NCBI RefSeq assembly: GCF_024346675.1
Contig: NZ_AP024851.1
Location: forward strand, 186,001 to 250,000
Reading direction: 5' to 3'
Source of the DNA: Photobacterium sanguinicancri
Lineage (GTDB): Bacteria; Pseudomonadota; Gammaproteobacteria; Enterobacterales; Vibrionaceae
Length of the DNA: 64,000 bases
This document shows, one piece after another, positions 34,955-44,247 of the stretch (the first letter of the stretch is position 1; each line of letters begins with the position of its first letter). Both the position numbers and the translations under genes were made by a program. Under the pieces are notes generated by a model that did not search any database, was not told the DNA's origin, and was given only the letters and a program-made list of their open reading frames with translations.

Positions 34955-35033
34955 CCCAGACCCAGACCCAGACCCAGACCCAGACCCAGACCCAGACCCA
35001 GACCCAGACCCAGACCCAGACCCAGACCCAGAC
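34955..35033. repeat. Hexanucleotide microsatellite (CCCAGA)13
   Basis: Thirteen perfect copies of CCCAGA occupy 34955-35032, plus one extra C. Translated, it gives a Pro-Arg run within a frame that has no ribosome site or conserved part, so it is not taken as coding. It is 100 bases after the FidL-like gene. Confidence 0.97.
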
Positions 35034-35451
35034 TCACGCGTTATTTATCCCGTCAATTACCTGAACACCTACTTATCCTATTGGTATCAACGTTGATCCA
35101 TACAAAATGGAAGGCCAGCTACTGGCTGTTGTCATTGCAGTAGAAAAGGCTGTTATGCCGACTTTTGATGCCGAGAGTGAAAGTCATCAATTATCTTCTT
35201 ATTCTCTCTTCTATCGCTACTTCTGATGCTGTACCTATCACCAGGAGATGGCATTACCTTGTGCAATATCTCTGCTCAACTTCACACTTATCATCCTTAA
35301 CTGACTGACAAATAAGAATAATTTTCAATTGAATTCTCTGTGCAAACTAAATAGAGAATATGGTGTGAAAATGTTTTTACAGTACGTTGGCAAAACCTAA
35401 AAAACAGGATTATTTGATAAATAAGGGCGTGAATGCCCATCTATAGCAGAG

Positions 35452-35465
35452 TAATTAGCTAATTA
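35452..35465. promoter_or_regulatory. Perfect 14-base palindrome upstream of the microcompartment operon
   Basis: TAATTAGCTAATTA lies about 160 bases before the first shell gene, in a likely promoter region. It is a candidate operator for a dimeric regulator; no consensus match is claimed. Confidence 0.4.
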
Positions 35466-35625
35466 TCTTACATTTGAGGGGTAATCTGCCATTTTGTTTT
35501 TTGCGGGGATATAGTCATTTCGAGGTCGCTAATGGCTTGTTTTTATTAAATGACACAGCAAGCCTCCTGCTTTTCTAGCCACCTCCTAATAACAATATTT
35601 AATCTCAGTAACGGAGGAATCAAAC

Positions 35626-35904
35626 ATGGGTGACGCATTAGGTTTGATTGAAACAAAAGGTCTTGTGGCATGTGTTGAAGCTGCAGACGCAATGTGTAAA
35701 GCCGCGAATGTCGAACTGATTGGCTACGAAAACGTAGGTTCAGGTTTAGTGACTGCCATGGTCAAAGGTGATGTAGGTGCCGTAAAGGCAGCGGTTGATT
35801 CAGGTGTTGAATCTGCACAGCGCGTGGGTGAAGTCGTGACATCGTTAGTGATTGCACGCCCTCATAACGACATCGACAAGATTGTAATTAAGCATAAAGC
35901 CTAA
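35626..35904 (+). CDS. cmcA: Microcompartment hexameric shell protein (BMC-H), first of three tandem copies
   Basis: 92 residues, a single BMC domain: [21 protein letters not shown], then [30 protein letters not shown] and [12 protein letters not shown] proteins form hexamers that tile the flat facets of the polyhedral shell. It is the first gene of the choline microcompartment operon, with an excellent ribosome site (CGGAGGAATC). It is nearly identical in sequence to the next gene, so tandem duplication is evident. The cmc naming follows the GRM2 choline loci of Klebsiella; letter order is inferred from gene order. Confidence 0.95.
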   Translation: MGDALGLIETKGLVACVEAADAMCKAANVELIGYENVGSGLVTAMVKGDVGAVKAAVDSGVESAQRVGEVVTSLVIARPHNDIDKIVIKHKA

Positions 35905-35923
35905 GGCTAACAAGGAGTTTGTA

Positions 35924-36208
35924 ATGAAAGACGCATTAGGTTTGATTGAAACTAAAGGCTTGGTCGCATGTATTGAAGCGGCAGATGCAATGTGTAAAGC
36001 CGCAAATGTTGATCTGATTGGCTACGAAAATGTGGGTTCAGGTTTAGTTACAGCGATGGTTCGCGGTGATGTAGGTGCGGTAAAAGCCGCGGTTGATTCA
36101 GGCGTTGAATCTGCACAACGTGTTGGTGAAGTTGTTACTTCGCTAGTGATTGCTCGTCCACATACTGATATTGAGAAAATCGTTTCTCAATACACCATGA
36201 CTGAATAA
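35924..36208 (+). CDS. cmcB: Microcompartment hexameric shell protein (BMC-H), second tandem copy
   Basis: 94 residues. It differs from the first copy at few positions (MKDALG start, [23 protein letters not shown]) and in a distinct C-terminus ([11 protein letters not shown]). The pore-loop region around the central BMC motif is the same, so its permeability is probably like that of the first. AAGGAG precedes the start and the gene follows 19 bases after the first copy. Confidence 0.95.
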   Translation: MKDALGLIETKGLVACIEAADAMCKAANVDLIGYENVGSGLVTAMVRGDVGAVKAAVDSGVESAQRVGEVVTSLVIARPHTDIEKIVSQYTMTE

Positions 36209-36220
36209 AAGGAATATCCG

Positions 36221-36499
36221 ATGAGAGACTCATTAGGTCTTATTGAAACAAAAGGGTTAGTTCCAGCAATTGAAGCTGCCGATGCAATGTGTAAAGCCGC
36301 GAATATTGAACTTATCGGCTACGAAAATGTGGGCTCAGGTTTAGTGACTGTAATGGTAAAAGGCGATGTAGGCGCTGTGAATGCTGCGGTTGAGTCTGGC
36401 ATCGAAGCGGCTCAGAAAGTTGGCACTGTGGTATCACACCGTGTGATTGCTCGCCCACATAACGACATCGAAAAAATTGCCTCTCAGCACCGAGCATGA
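36221..36499 (+). CDS. cmcC: Microcompartment hexameric shell protein (BMC-H), third tandem copy
   Basis: 92 residues. The same fold, but the most diverged of the three: [11 protein letters not shown] instead of LVACx[34 protein letters not shown] in the second half. This points to a specialised facet or edge role. AAAAGGAATATCCG before the ATG is a good ribosome site, and it follows 12 bases after the second copy. Confidence 0.95.
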   Translation: MRDSLGLIETKGLVPAIEAADAMCKAANIELIGYENVGSGLVTVMVKGDVGAVNAAVESGIEAAQKVGTVVSHRVIARPHNDIEKIASQHRA

Positions 36500-36560
36500 G
36501 GATAGTCCTGCTGGCTGGGCGATGCCTCGCTAGCGGGAAGTAAGATGAAGGATTATGGTC

Positions 36561-38216
36561 ATGATGTTAGATAAAGATTTGCAATCCATTCAAGCCGCTC
36601 GTGAGTTGGTGAAGAATGCGAAAAATGCTCAGCGTCAATTTGCGAAGTTCACACAAGAACAAGTTGATAAAATTGTTGCTCACATTGCTGCTGAAGCCGC
36701 GCGCCATGCAGAAACGTTAGCGAAGTCAGCTCACCAAGAAACAGGTTTTGGTCGCTGGCAAGACAAGGTACTTAAAAACCTATTTGCTTCAACCCAAGTA
36801 CACCAACATATCCGCGATATGAAAACCGTGGGCATTATTGCTGACGACTCAGCGAAAAAGGTCATGGAAGTCGGTGTTCCACTTGGTGTGATTACAGCGT
36901 TAGTCCCGTCGACAAACCCAACGTCGACAATTTTCTACAAAACATTGATCGCTTTAAAAGCGGGTAATGCCATCATTTTCTCGCCACACCCGAATGCAAA
37001 AGTGTGTAGCCAGCAAGCAATTGATGTTGTTAAACGTGCAGCATTAGAAGCGGGCGCTCCTGAAGGGATTGTCGACGGTGTAACGTTATTAACAATGCAA
37101 GCAACTGAAACGCTAATGAAGAGCAAAGATGTGTCTTTGATCTTAGCGACAGGTGGTGAAGGCATGGTGCGTGCAGCTTATGCTTCAGGTACGCCAACTA
37201 TCAGTGGTGGTCCAGGCAATGGTCCTGCATTCATTGAGCGCAGTGCGAATATACCGCAAGCCGTCAAAGATATTATCACCAGTAAAACATTTGATAACGG
37301 TGTTATTTGTGCGTCAGAGCAATCCATTATTGCTGAGCGTTGCATTTATGACCAAGTTCATTTCGAGTTAGTTCGTCAAGGTGCTTACCTGATGAATGAA
37401 CAAGAATCAGATCAACTTGCTGCAATCTTATTGCGTCCAAATGGCATGATCAATCCAGAGTTAGTTGGTCAGTGCGCTGTTACGTTAGCACAAAAAGCGG
37501 GCTTTATTGTTCCTGCTACAACAACGGTATTAGTGTCACCACAAACGACAGTATCCCCGCAAAACCCATACTCACGCGAAAAACTGTGTCCTGTACTTGG
37601 TCTGTATGTTGAAGAAAACTGGCACACAGCGTGCGAGCGAGTTTTAGCTTTGCTAACCAATGAAGGCATGGGTCATACCCTGGTTATTCATACTCAGAAT
37701 CCTGACGTAGTACGCGAATTTGCATTAGAAAAACCTGTCTTCAGAATGCTAGTGAATACGCCTGCAGCCCTTGGTGGCATTGGAGCAACAACCAATATTA
37801 CGCCAGCCCTGACATTGGGTTGTGGTGCACTTGGTGGTGGTTCTAGCTCCGATAACGTTGGCCCGATGAACTTATTGAATGTAAGAAAAGTCGGCTATGG
37901 CGTCCGTTCTATCGAAGACCTTCGTCAACCTGTTGCCGCACCTGCTCCTGCTTGCGAGCCGACATTCAGTGCGTGTGTTGAACCAACTGTCGCTCCGACA
38001 GCTGTAGTCAAGTCTGTCAGTATTTTTGAAGATACACGCTTCACAGGTTCTGATGTAGCGCCAACGGTAGCCGTAATTCCTGCTGCTTCAAACGCCATTG
38101 CCTCTAATCAAGGTGACGATCGTTTTACAACCGCAGTAAGCCCTGCAAATGACGAGATAAATGAAGCGCAAGTTGAGCGCATCATTAAACAAGTCATGGG
38201 TCGTCTTGCGCCATAG
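36561..38216 (+). CDS. cutF: Acylating acetaldehyde dehydrogenase of the choline microcompartment
   Basis: 551 residues from ATG 36561, which has AAGGA at the right distance; ATG 36555 is too close. Catalytic Cys is in FDNGVICASEQS, with the family's EVGVPLGVITALVPSTNPTST segment. It oxidises acetaldehyde to acetyl-CoA with NAD and CoA inside the shell. After the enzyme domain (about 455 residues) comes an Ala/Pro/Val-rich linker, then the amphipathic helix EAQVERIIKQVMGRLAP at the C-terminus. That helix is a classic encapsulation peptide for binding the inner shell face. Confidence 0.95.
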   Translation: MMLDKDLQSIQAARELVKNAKNAQRQFAKFTQEQVDKIVAHIAAEAARHAETLAKSAHQETGFGRWQDKVLKNLFASTQVHQHIRDMKTVGIIADDSAKKVMEVGVPLGVITALVPSTNPTSTIFYKTLIALKAGNAIIFSPHPNAKVCSQQAIDVVKRAALEAGAPEGIVDGVTLLTMQATETLMKSKDVSLILATGGEGMVRAAYASGTPTISGGPGNGPAFIERSANIPQAVKDIITSKTFDNGVICASEQSIIAERCIYDQVHFELVRQGAYLMNEQESDQLAAILLRPNGMINPELVGQCAVTLAQKAGFIVPATTTVLVSPQTTVSPQNPYSREKLCPVLGLYVEENWHTACERVLALLTNEGMGHTLVIHTQNPDVVREFALEKPVFRMLVNTPAALGGIGATTNITPALTLGCGALGGGSSSDNVGPMNLLNVRKVGYGVRSIEDLRQPVAAPAPACEPTFSACVEPTVAPTAVVKSVSIFEDTRFTGSDVAPTVAVIPAASNAIASNQGDDRFTTAVSPANDEINEAQVERIIKQVMGRLAP

Positions 38217-38240
38217 CACTTAAACCAAGGTGGTAAGAAT

Positions 38241-38498
38241 ATGATTCTTGCAACAGTGACTGGACGTGTCGTCGCTACCCAGAAAAGTGATGAGCTACGT
38301 GGTTCCAATTTATTACTTGTAACAGCACTTGGCGATGATTTAGAGCCTGTGAAAGATCGTACTTATGTCGCGGTTGATTGTGTTGGCGCAGGTGTTAACG
38401 ACCATGTGTTAGTTGAAGAGTACTTTGCGCTCCATAAGCAAGAGTACAAGGCTATGTCGATTGTCGGCATCGTAGAAAAGATCCATCAAGGTCGATAG
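38241..38498 (+). CDS. cmcD: Microcompartment pentameric vertex protein (BMC-P, EutN/CcmL family)
   Basis: 85 residues. The EutN/CcmL pattern is clear: MILATVTGRVVATQKSDELRG, then LLLVTA, VAVDCVGAGVNDHVLV and MSIVGIVEKI. Pentamers of this family cap the vertices of the polyhedral shell. It sits between the aldehyde and alcohol dehydrogenase genes, as in other cut loci. It is the only pentamer gene seen, and no BMC-T trimer gene is present, as expected for GRM2 shells. Confidence 0.95.
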   Translation: MILATVTGRVVATQKSDELRGSNLLLVTALGDDLEPVKDRTYVAVDCVGAGVNDHVLVEEYFALHKQEYKAMSIVGIVEKIHQGR

Positions 38499-38512
38499 GG
38501 AAAGGCAGAAAC

Positions 38513-39655
38513 ATGAATGAATTTCAGATCAAGCCAGCCATTCAATTTGGTGCTAACGCACTGACTAAATTGCGCACTCTACAAGGTCAGCGTGCATTGA
38601 TCATCACAGATCAAGCCATGGTTAAGTTTGGTATCGCAGAAATGGTTGGCCAGCATTTGCAAGCGAATCAGATGGTGGTTGATGTATTTGCTGATGTGAC
38701 GCCCGATCCTGATTTGGCTGTGATTGCGAATGGTATGAAAGCGTTTGTTGCTGCAAAACCAGACGTTGTGGTTGCGGTCGGTGGAGGCTCTGTTATCGAT
38801 GCGGCGAAAGGGGTGATTTATACCTTATCGCAAGGTGGTCAGTTACAGCACAAGCCGTACTTTGTCGCGATTCCTACAACCAGTGGCACTGGCTCTGAGG
38901 TGACAGCCTTTTCAGTGATTAAATCTAACACTGAAAAGTGGGTTGTCGTTGATGAATACATGCTACCAGACCTTGCCATTCTTGACCCTGCATTGGTGAA
39001 GTCAGTACCTGCAGCGATCACTGCTGATACCGGGATGGATGTTCTGTGTCATGCGTTAGAAGCTTACGTGTCTAACCAAGCTTCTGATTTTAGTGATGCA
39101 CTGGCAGAAAAAGCCGTTCAGCTAGTTTTTGCTCACCTGTTGGATTGTTACCTGCAAGGTAGTGACCTTCAAGCACGTGAAAAAATGCACAACGCATCGT
39201 GTATTGCGGGTATGGCATTTACCAATGCTTCTTTGGGGATCACCCACAGTCTGGCACATGCGCTTGGCGGTAAATTTGGTGTACCGCACGGCCGTGCCAA
39301 TGCCTTATTAATGAGCCAGATAGTTGCTTTTAACGCTGACTTCACTGGGGCATGTGATACGCCTGCGGCGAAGAAATACGCACGACTCGCAGCAATGCTT
39401 GGTTTACCAGCTGCTGATTATCGTGAAGGTGTGCGTAGCTTATTAGTCGCCATAGATGTGCTACGTGAACAACTTGGGTTACCTACCAATATTCAAGCTT
39501 GTGGTATTGCAGAGCATGACTTTAACACCGCACTGACTGCGATGGTAACGCTGGCCGAACAAGACAACTGTACCCCAACCAGTCCGCGCTCCGCGAGCGC
39601 AATAGAACTGGAAACCTTGTATCGCCAGAGTTTTCTATCGGCACCGTTAACGTAA
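38513..39655 (+). CDS. cutO: Iron-containing alcohol dehydrogenase of the choline microcompartment
   Basis: 380 residues of the Fe-dependent (type III) alcohol dehydrogenase family. NAD-binding GGGSVIDAAKG, IPTTSGTGSEVTAF, and the metal-binding Asp/His set in DTGMDVLCHALEAYVS, GITHSLAHALGGKFGVPHG. It reduces acetaldehyde to ethanol and regenerates NAD for the aldehyde dehydrogenase within the shell. AGGCAG precedes the ATG. No obvious encapsulation helix is present, so recruitment may use partner proteins. A 93-base gap with a hairpin separates it from cutC. Confidence 0.93.
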   Translation: MNEFQIKPAIQFGANALTKLRTLQGQRALIITDQAMVKFGIAEMVGQHLQANQMVVDVFADVTPDPDLAVIANGMKAFVAAKPDVVVAVGGGSVIDAAKGVIYTLSQGGQLQHKPYFVAIPTTSGTGSEVTAFSVIKSNTEKWVVVDEYMLPDLAILDPALVKSVPAAITADTGMDVLCHALEAYVSNQASDFSDALAEKAVQLVFAHLLDCYLQGSDLQAREKMHNASCIAGMAFTNASLGITHSLAHALGGKFGVPHGRANALLMSQIVAFNADFTGACDTPAAKKYARLAAMLGLPAADYREGVRSLLVAIDVLREQLGLPTNIQACGIAEHDFNTALTAMVTLAEQDNCTPTSPRSASAIELETLYRQSFLSAPLT

Positions 39656-39698
39656 CTGTCGTTATGTAAAAACGGTTACGCATTTATCCAATATTCGA

Positions 39699-39718
39699 AT
39701 GGCCAGTATTGCTGGCCA
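39699..39718 (+). other. Hairpin in the cutO-cutC gap
   Basis: TGGCCAG (39700-39706) pairs with CTGGCCA (39712-39718). It lacks a T-run, so it is more likely an RNA stability or processing element before cutC than a terminator. Confidence 0.5.
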
Positions 39719-39748
39719 AATTGAAACAAAATAGTAGGAGAGGCTAAA

Positions 39749-42700
39749 ATGGCCAACTATTCTCTAACGCCGCGTGTAAAAATGCTGGCTGAAAAGTTAC
39801 TTGCAAAAAACAGCTCTATTAATTCAGAACGTGCAACTATTTTAGCCTCTATTGGCGAAGACATTGCTGGCATGCAACCGCTGGTTAAAAAAGCACAACA
39901 CTTCAGTCAACTAATGTCAGATCTACCGTTATACATCGGCCAAGATGAATTAATTGTAGGTAGTCAATCATCAGCATTACGTGGCGCTATTTTCCATACA
40001 GAAGAAGAGCTTAATAGCCCGTCGGTATTTGGATTCTTAAATAGCGATACAAGTAACACGCCAGATTACATGACAGTGATTAGCACCGGTCTTAAAGTGC
40101 TCGAGCAGCACATGGAATCTCGCCTTAAAAATATTGGTAGCGCGATCAGCCGTAATGGCATGGACGAAGTTAACCAAGGCAAAGCCATGTTGTTGGCTTG
40201 CAAAGGTGCCGACACCTTGACCCAACGTTTAGCCGCAGAATTAGATGCGAAAGCGAGCGCTGAAAGTCACCCATACCGTAAAGCTGAACTACAAGAAGCT
40301 GCAGCAACACTGCGTCATATTCTTGGCCAACCAGCGCGCACATTTAAAGAAGCGTGTCAGGCGTTCTACTTAATTCAACTGATGATGCACCTTGATAACG
40401 GCGGTTACGCTGTCGGCCATATTGGCTTCGATAAAGCGCTTTACGGTTACTACCAACGTGATATTAATGCGGGTGTGATCACCGCAGAACAAGCTTACGA
40501 AGTGGTTGAGTCTTTATGGCTGAAACTGGTTGAGCTTTCTGAAGTGCGTGCTGATGTTGCAACTGCTGGCTACCCAATGTTCGATTGGTTAGTGCAAGGC
40601 GGCCAGATGACAGATGGTCAACTGGTACAAAACGAACTTTCTACCATGTTACTTGCGGCACGTAATAATCTAGCAAGCTTGAACAATGCGCTACAAATGC
40701 GTTTATACCAAGCTGGCGCTGTTGCTGCGACGACGACAAAAGCATCGTGTTTTGCCGCTGCTGCAGAATGTGATGTGAAAGAAATGGAAGGGTTAACGCC
40801 ACGTATGCAACGCTTACGTAGTAACTACCTAAAAGCACGTCCAAGCGTGTCTATCTACCGCGCTCAAGCATTTACCGAAGTGACCAAAAAACACCAAGGC
40901 CTACCGCTCATTTTATTGCGCGCTAAAGCTTTCCGTTTTGCGTGTGAAACGGCACCGCTACTTATTCAAGATGATGAACTTATTGTTGGTCATCCATGTG
41001 GCAAACCACGTGCTGGTGCATTCTCGCCAGATATCGCGTGGCGTTGGGTACGTGATGAGCTTGATACCATGAGCACGCGCGCACAAGACCCGTTTGAAAT
41101 TTCAGAAGAAGACAAACGCGTTATTCGCGAAGAGATCGTTCCGTTCTGGGAAGGCCGTTCGCTTGATGAAATTTGTGAAGCGCAATACCGCGAAGCAGGG
41201 CTTTGGGACTTCAGTGGTGAAACCTTTGTCAGTGATTTGTCTTACCACCAAATTAACGGTGGTGGTGATACTTGCCCGGGTTACGACATTCTACTGTTCA
41301 CAAAAGGTATGAACGGTATTAAAGCTGATGCGGAAGAAAAATTGGCATCGCTAAGTATGGAAAACCCAGACGACATCGACAAGATCTACTTCTATAAAGC
41401 ATCGATTGAAACCTGTGAAGGTGTAGTGGCTTATTCGCACCGTATCGCAGCACATGCATTGGAATTAGCGGAAAAAGAAACGAACCCACAACGTCGTGCT
41501 GAGCTATTAACTATTGCTCAAACGAACGAAAACGTACCTGCAAATCCGCCTAAAACATTGCAAGAAGCACTGCAAAGCATCTGGACTATTGAGTCGTTAT
41601 TTGAAGTGGAAGAAAACCAAACGGGTCTGTCACTTGGACGTTTAGACCAGTACTGCTACCCAATGTACCGTGCAGATATTGATTCAGGACGCCTAACAGA
41701 AGAGCAAGCGCTTGAAATGATGCAAGCTTTCATCATCAAGTGTGCTGAATTGATGTGGATGTCGAGCGAGCTAGGTGCGAAATACTTCGCGGGTTACCAG
41801 CCGTTTATTAACTTAACAGTGGGTGGCCAGAAGCGCCAAGGTGGTGATGCAACCAATGATCTTACGCTGATGATCATGGACGCAGTGCGCTATGTAAAAG
41901 TGTACCAACCGTCGCTGGCATGTCGTATCCACAACCAATCACCACAGCATTACCTAGAGAAAATTGTGGATGTGGTTAAAGCAGGCATGGGCTTCCCAGC
42001 TTGTCACTTCGATGACTCTCACATCAAGATGATGCTACGTAAAGGTTACGATTTTGAAGATGCACGCGATTACTGCCTAATGGGCTGTGTGGAACCGCAA
42101 AAATCGGGCCGTATTTACCAATGGACATCAACAGGTTACACCCAATGGCCGATTGCGATTGAGTTCGTTCTAAACCGAGGCCGTATGGTGTTATTTGATA
42201 GTTACCAAGGTCTTGATACGGGCGAATTAAACCAAATTCACTCTTTCGAACAATTCGAGCGAGCAGTGAAAGTACAGATTGCACACATCATCAAATTGTC
42301 TGCAATTGGTACCGTTATTAGCCAACGTGTACACCGCGATGTTGCGCCTAAGCCACTGATGTCTTTGATGGTTGAAGGCTGTATGGAGCAAGGTAAAGAC
42401 GTAGCTGCGGGTGGCGCGGTAATCAACCACGGCCCTGGTTTGATTTTCTCTGGTCTAGCGACCTATGTCGATTCAATGGCTGCTATTCGCAAGTTGGTCT
42501 TTGAAGATAAGAAATACACCTTAGATCAAATACGAGATGCGATGCTGGCTAACTTCGAAGGCTTTGAAGAGCTTCGCCGCGACTGCTTAAACGCACCTAA
42601 ATTCGGTAACGATGATAACTATGCCGATGAGTTTGCTCTGGATATTACCGAATGGACCGAACGCGAATGTCGCGATTACCAAATGCTGTATTCAACCATG

Positions 42701-43162
42701 AGTCACGGCACCTTATCTATCTCTAATAACACCCCAATTGGTGAGTTAACCAATGCAACGCCAAACGGACGTTTAGCATGGATGCCGCTATCGGATGGTA
42801 TCAGCCCGACCCAAGGCGCTGATAAAAATGGTCCAACAGCCATCATTAAATCAGTCAGTAAAATGAACGTTGAAACCATGAATATCGGCATGGTGCACAA
42901 CTTCAAATTCCTGAAAGGGCTACTTGATACCCCTGAAGGGAAAAACGGTCTGATCACCTTATTACGTACTGCATCAATTTTGGGTAACGGCCAAATGCAA
43001 TTCAGCTACGTCGATAACGAAGTGTTGAAAAAAGCCCAACTTGAACCTGAAAAATACCGCGACTTGATTGTTCGTGTTGCAGGCTACAGCGCTTACTTCG
43101 TTGAACTTTGTAAAGAAGTTCAGGATGAAATCATCAGCCGTACGGTTTTAGAAAAATTCTAA
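39749..43162 (+). CDS. cutC: Choline trimethylamine-lyase, long (type II) glycyl radical enzyme
   Basis: 1137 residues. The catalytic domain is C-terminal: [17 protein letters not shown] (likely choline-binding Asp), GCVEPQ with thiyl Cys780 and Glu782, and the glycyl radical loop [12 protein letters not shown] with Gly1112. CutC splits choline into trimethylamine and acetaldehyde without oxygen. The N-terminal third (about 1-340) is extra relative to the type I enzyme (about 850 residues). It is itself a degenerate copy of the front of the catalytic unit: [12 protein letters not shown] (60-71) mirrors [12 protein letters not shown] (403-414). In GRM2 loci this extension is thought to serve encapsulation. 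AGGAGAGG precedes the start. Confidence 0.97.
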   Translation: MANYSLTPRVKMLAEKLLAKNSSINSERATILASIGEDIAGMQPLVKKAQHFSQLMSDLPLYIGQDELIVGSQSSALRGAIFHTEEELNSPSVFGFLNSDTSNTPDYMTVISTGLKVLEQHMESRLKNIGSAISRNGMDEVNQGKAMLLACKGADTLTQRLAAELDAKASAESHPYRKAELQEAAATLRHILGQPARTFKEACQAFYLIQLMMHLDNGGYAVGHIGFDKALYGYYQRDINAGVITAEQAYEVVESLWLKLVELSEVRADVATAGYPMFDWLVQGGQMTDGQLVQNELSTMLLAARNNLASLNNALQMRLYQAGAVAATTTKASCFAAAAECDVKEMEGLTPRMQRLRSNYLKARPSVSIYRAQAFTEVTKKHQGLPLILLRAKAFRFACETAPLLIQDDELIVGHPCGKPRAGAFSPDIAWRWVRDELDTMSTRAQDPFEISEEDKRVIREEIVPFWEGRSLDEICEAQYREAGLWDFSGETFVSDLSYHQINGGGDTCPGYDILLFTKGMNGIKADAEEKLASLSMENPDDIDKIYFYKASIETCEGVVAYSHRIAAHALELAEKETNPQRRAELLTIAQTNENVPANPPKTLQEALQSIWTIESLFEVEENQTGLSLGRLDQYCYPMYRADIDSGRLTEEQALEMMQAFIIKCAELMWMSSELGAKYFAGYQPFINLTVGGQKRQGGDATNDLTLMIMDAVRYVKVYQPSLACRIHNQSPQHYLEKIVDVVKAGMGFPACHFDDSHIKMMLRKGYDFEDARDYCLMGCVEPQKSGRIYQWTSTGYTQWPIAIEFVLNRGRMVLFDSYQGLDTGELNQIHSFEQFERAVKVQIAHIIKLSAIGTVISQRVHRDVAPKPLMSLMVEGCMEQGKDVAAGGAVINHGPGLIFSGLATYVDSMAAIRKLVFEDKKYTLDQIRDAMLANFEGFEELRRDCLNAPKFGNDDNYADEFALDITEWTERECRDYQMLYSTMSHGTLSISNNTPIGELTNATPNGRLAWMPLSDGISPTQGADKNGPTAIIKSVSKMNVETMNIGMVHNFKFLKGLLDTPEGKNGLITLLRTASILGNGQMQFSYVDNEVLKKAQLEPEKYRDLIVRVAGYSAYFVELCKEVQDEIISRTVLEKF

Positions 43163-43170
43163 CCCAGCAC

Positions 43171-43192
43171 TAAGGGGGTGAAAGCCCCCTTA
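43171..43192 (+). other. GC-rich hairpin in the cutC-cutD gap
   Basis: TAAGGGGG (43171-43178) pairs perfectly with CCCCCTTA (43185-43192), loop TGAAAG, 8 bases after the cutC stop. There is no T-run, so it could protect cutC mRNA or reduce cutD expression relative to cutC. Confidence 0.55.
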
Positions 43193-43266
43193 CATAAAAC
43201 ACCACTAAGCCTGAACAGTAGCAAATATGTGAAGGCAAATGCGCAAGCAAAGTGAGGAGAACAACA

Positions 43267-44241
43267 ATGACTGGGGTAATTGAAGTGAGTAATGAAACCG
43301 AGTTGAAAGGCCGTATTTTTAATATTCAAAAATACTCTATTTATGACGGTGATGGGATCCGTACGCTGATTTTTTTCAAGGGTTGTAACTTACGTTGTGA
43401 GTGGTGTGCCAACCCAGAAGGATTAAGCAGTAAGTTTCAAGTGATGTTTAGCCACGACAAATGTATTGCCTGTGGTAAATGTGCCGACGTTTGCCCTGCT
43501 GGCGTTCACCTAATGTCGACAGATGCTGATGGCAACGCGGTTCATTCCATTAACCGAAATGTTGATTGTATTGGCTGCCGTAAATGTGAAGACGTTTGTA
43601 TGGGCAACGCATTAGACATTATGGGCAAAGACGTCACCGTGTCTGAGCTGATGGAAATCGTCATGCAAGATTATGACTTTTATATGTCTTCTGGTGGTGG
43701 TGTCACTCTTGGTGGCGGCGAGCTGAGCTTACAAACAGATTTTGCAGCAGCGCTACTTACTGAATGTAAAAAGCAGATGATCAATACCGCCATTGAAACG
43801 CAGGGGACAACCAGCCTTGCCAATTACGAAAAGTTAGCTAAATGCACTGATTTGTTCTTGTTTGATATTAAGCAAATCGACACTAACCAGCATCGCGAGC
43901 TACTAGGCATAGGTAATGAAGGCGTAAAACGTAACCTTGAACGCCTTGTTGAGCTTGGCGCCAATATTGTGATTCGTATGCCACTGATCCGAGGCCATAA
44001 CGATTCGTACGACTCGATCACTGGTGCATTTGAATACGTGATGGAGCTAGCCAAACGCGGTAACGGCAATATCCAGCGAATTGATGTTCTACCTTACCAC
44101 CAGTTTGGTAAAACCAAGTACGACAAGCTCGACATGATTTATCCCATCACCCAAGACCTTGGTTATAGCGATGAAGAGCTGAACCAATTGAGTGACTTTT
44201 TCACCAAATTTGATTTCGACATTCGCTTAGTTCGACATTAA
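43267..44241 (+). CDS. cutD: CutC-activating enzyme, radical SAM glycyl radical activase
   Basis: 324 residues from ATG 43267, with GAGGAG at 43254; a GTG at 43252 would start inside that site. The radical SAM cluster is CNLRCEWC (Cys40, 44, 47). An inserted ferredoxin-like domain has two four-Cys sets: CIACGKCADVC (66-76) and CIGCRKCEDVC (101-111). GGGELSLQ and TQG motifs follow. It uses SAM to place the glycyl radical on Gly1112 of CutC. It is directly downstream of cutC across a hairpin. Confidence 0.96.
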   Translation: MTGVIEVSNETELKGRIFNIQKYSIYDGDGIRTLIFFKGCNLRCEWCANPEGLSSKFQVMFSHDKCIACGKCADVCPAGVHLMSTDADGNAVHSINRNVDCIGCRKCEDVCMGNALDIMGKDVTVSELMEIVMQDYDFYMSSGGGVTLGGGELSLQTDFAAALLTECKKQMINTAIETQGTTSLANYEKLAKCTDLFLFDIKQIDTNQHRELLGIGNEGVKRNLERLVELGANIVIRMPLIRGHNDSYDSITGAFEYVMELAKRGNGNIQRIDVLPYHQFGKTKYDKLDMIYPITQDLGYSDEELNQLSDFFTKFDFDIRLVRH

Positions 44242-44247
44242 GGAGAA

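Larger units (their letters stand above)
34854..35625. other. Gene-free region before the microcompartment operon, with microsatellite and promoter elements
   Basis: 772 bases. From left to right it holds the hexamer microsatellite, a short open frame at 35065-35226 that looks like a gene remnant (39 codons from ATG 35107, no ribosome site), and an AT-rich promoter region. That region carries the hairpin GGGC/GCCC (35425-35438), the 14-base palindrome at 35452 and a larger inverted repeat GGCTTG/CAAGCC (35534-35564). A strong ribosome site (GGAGG) precedes the first shell gene. Confidence 0.5.

Noticed and set aside
34940..35143. Open frame coding for a Pro-Arg repeat protein
   Set aside because: It is just the (CCCAGA)13 microsatellite translated, with a GTG start, no ribosome site and no conserved flanking protein.
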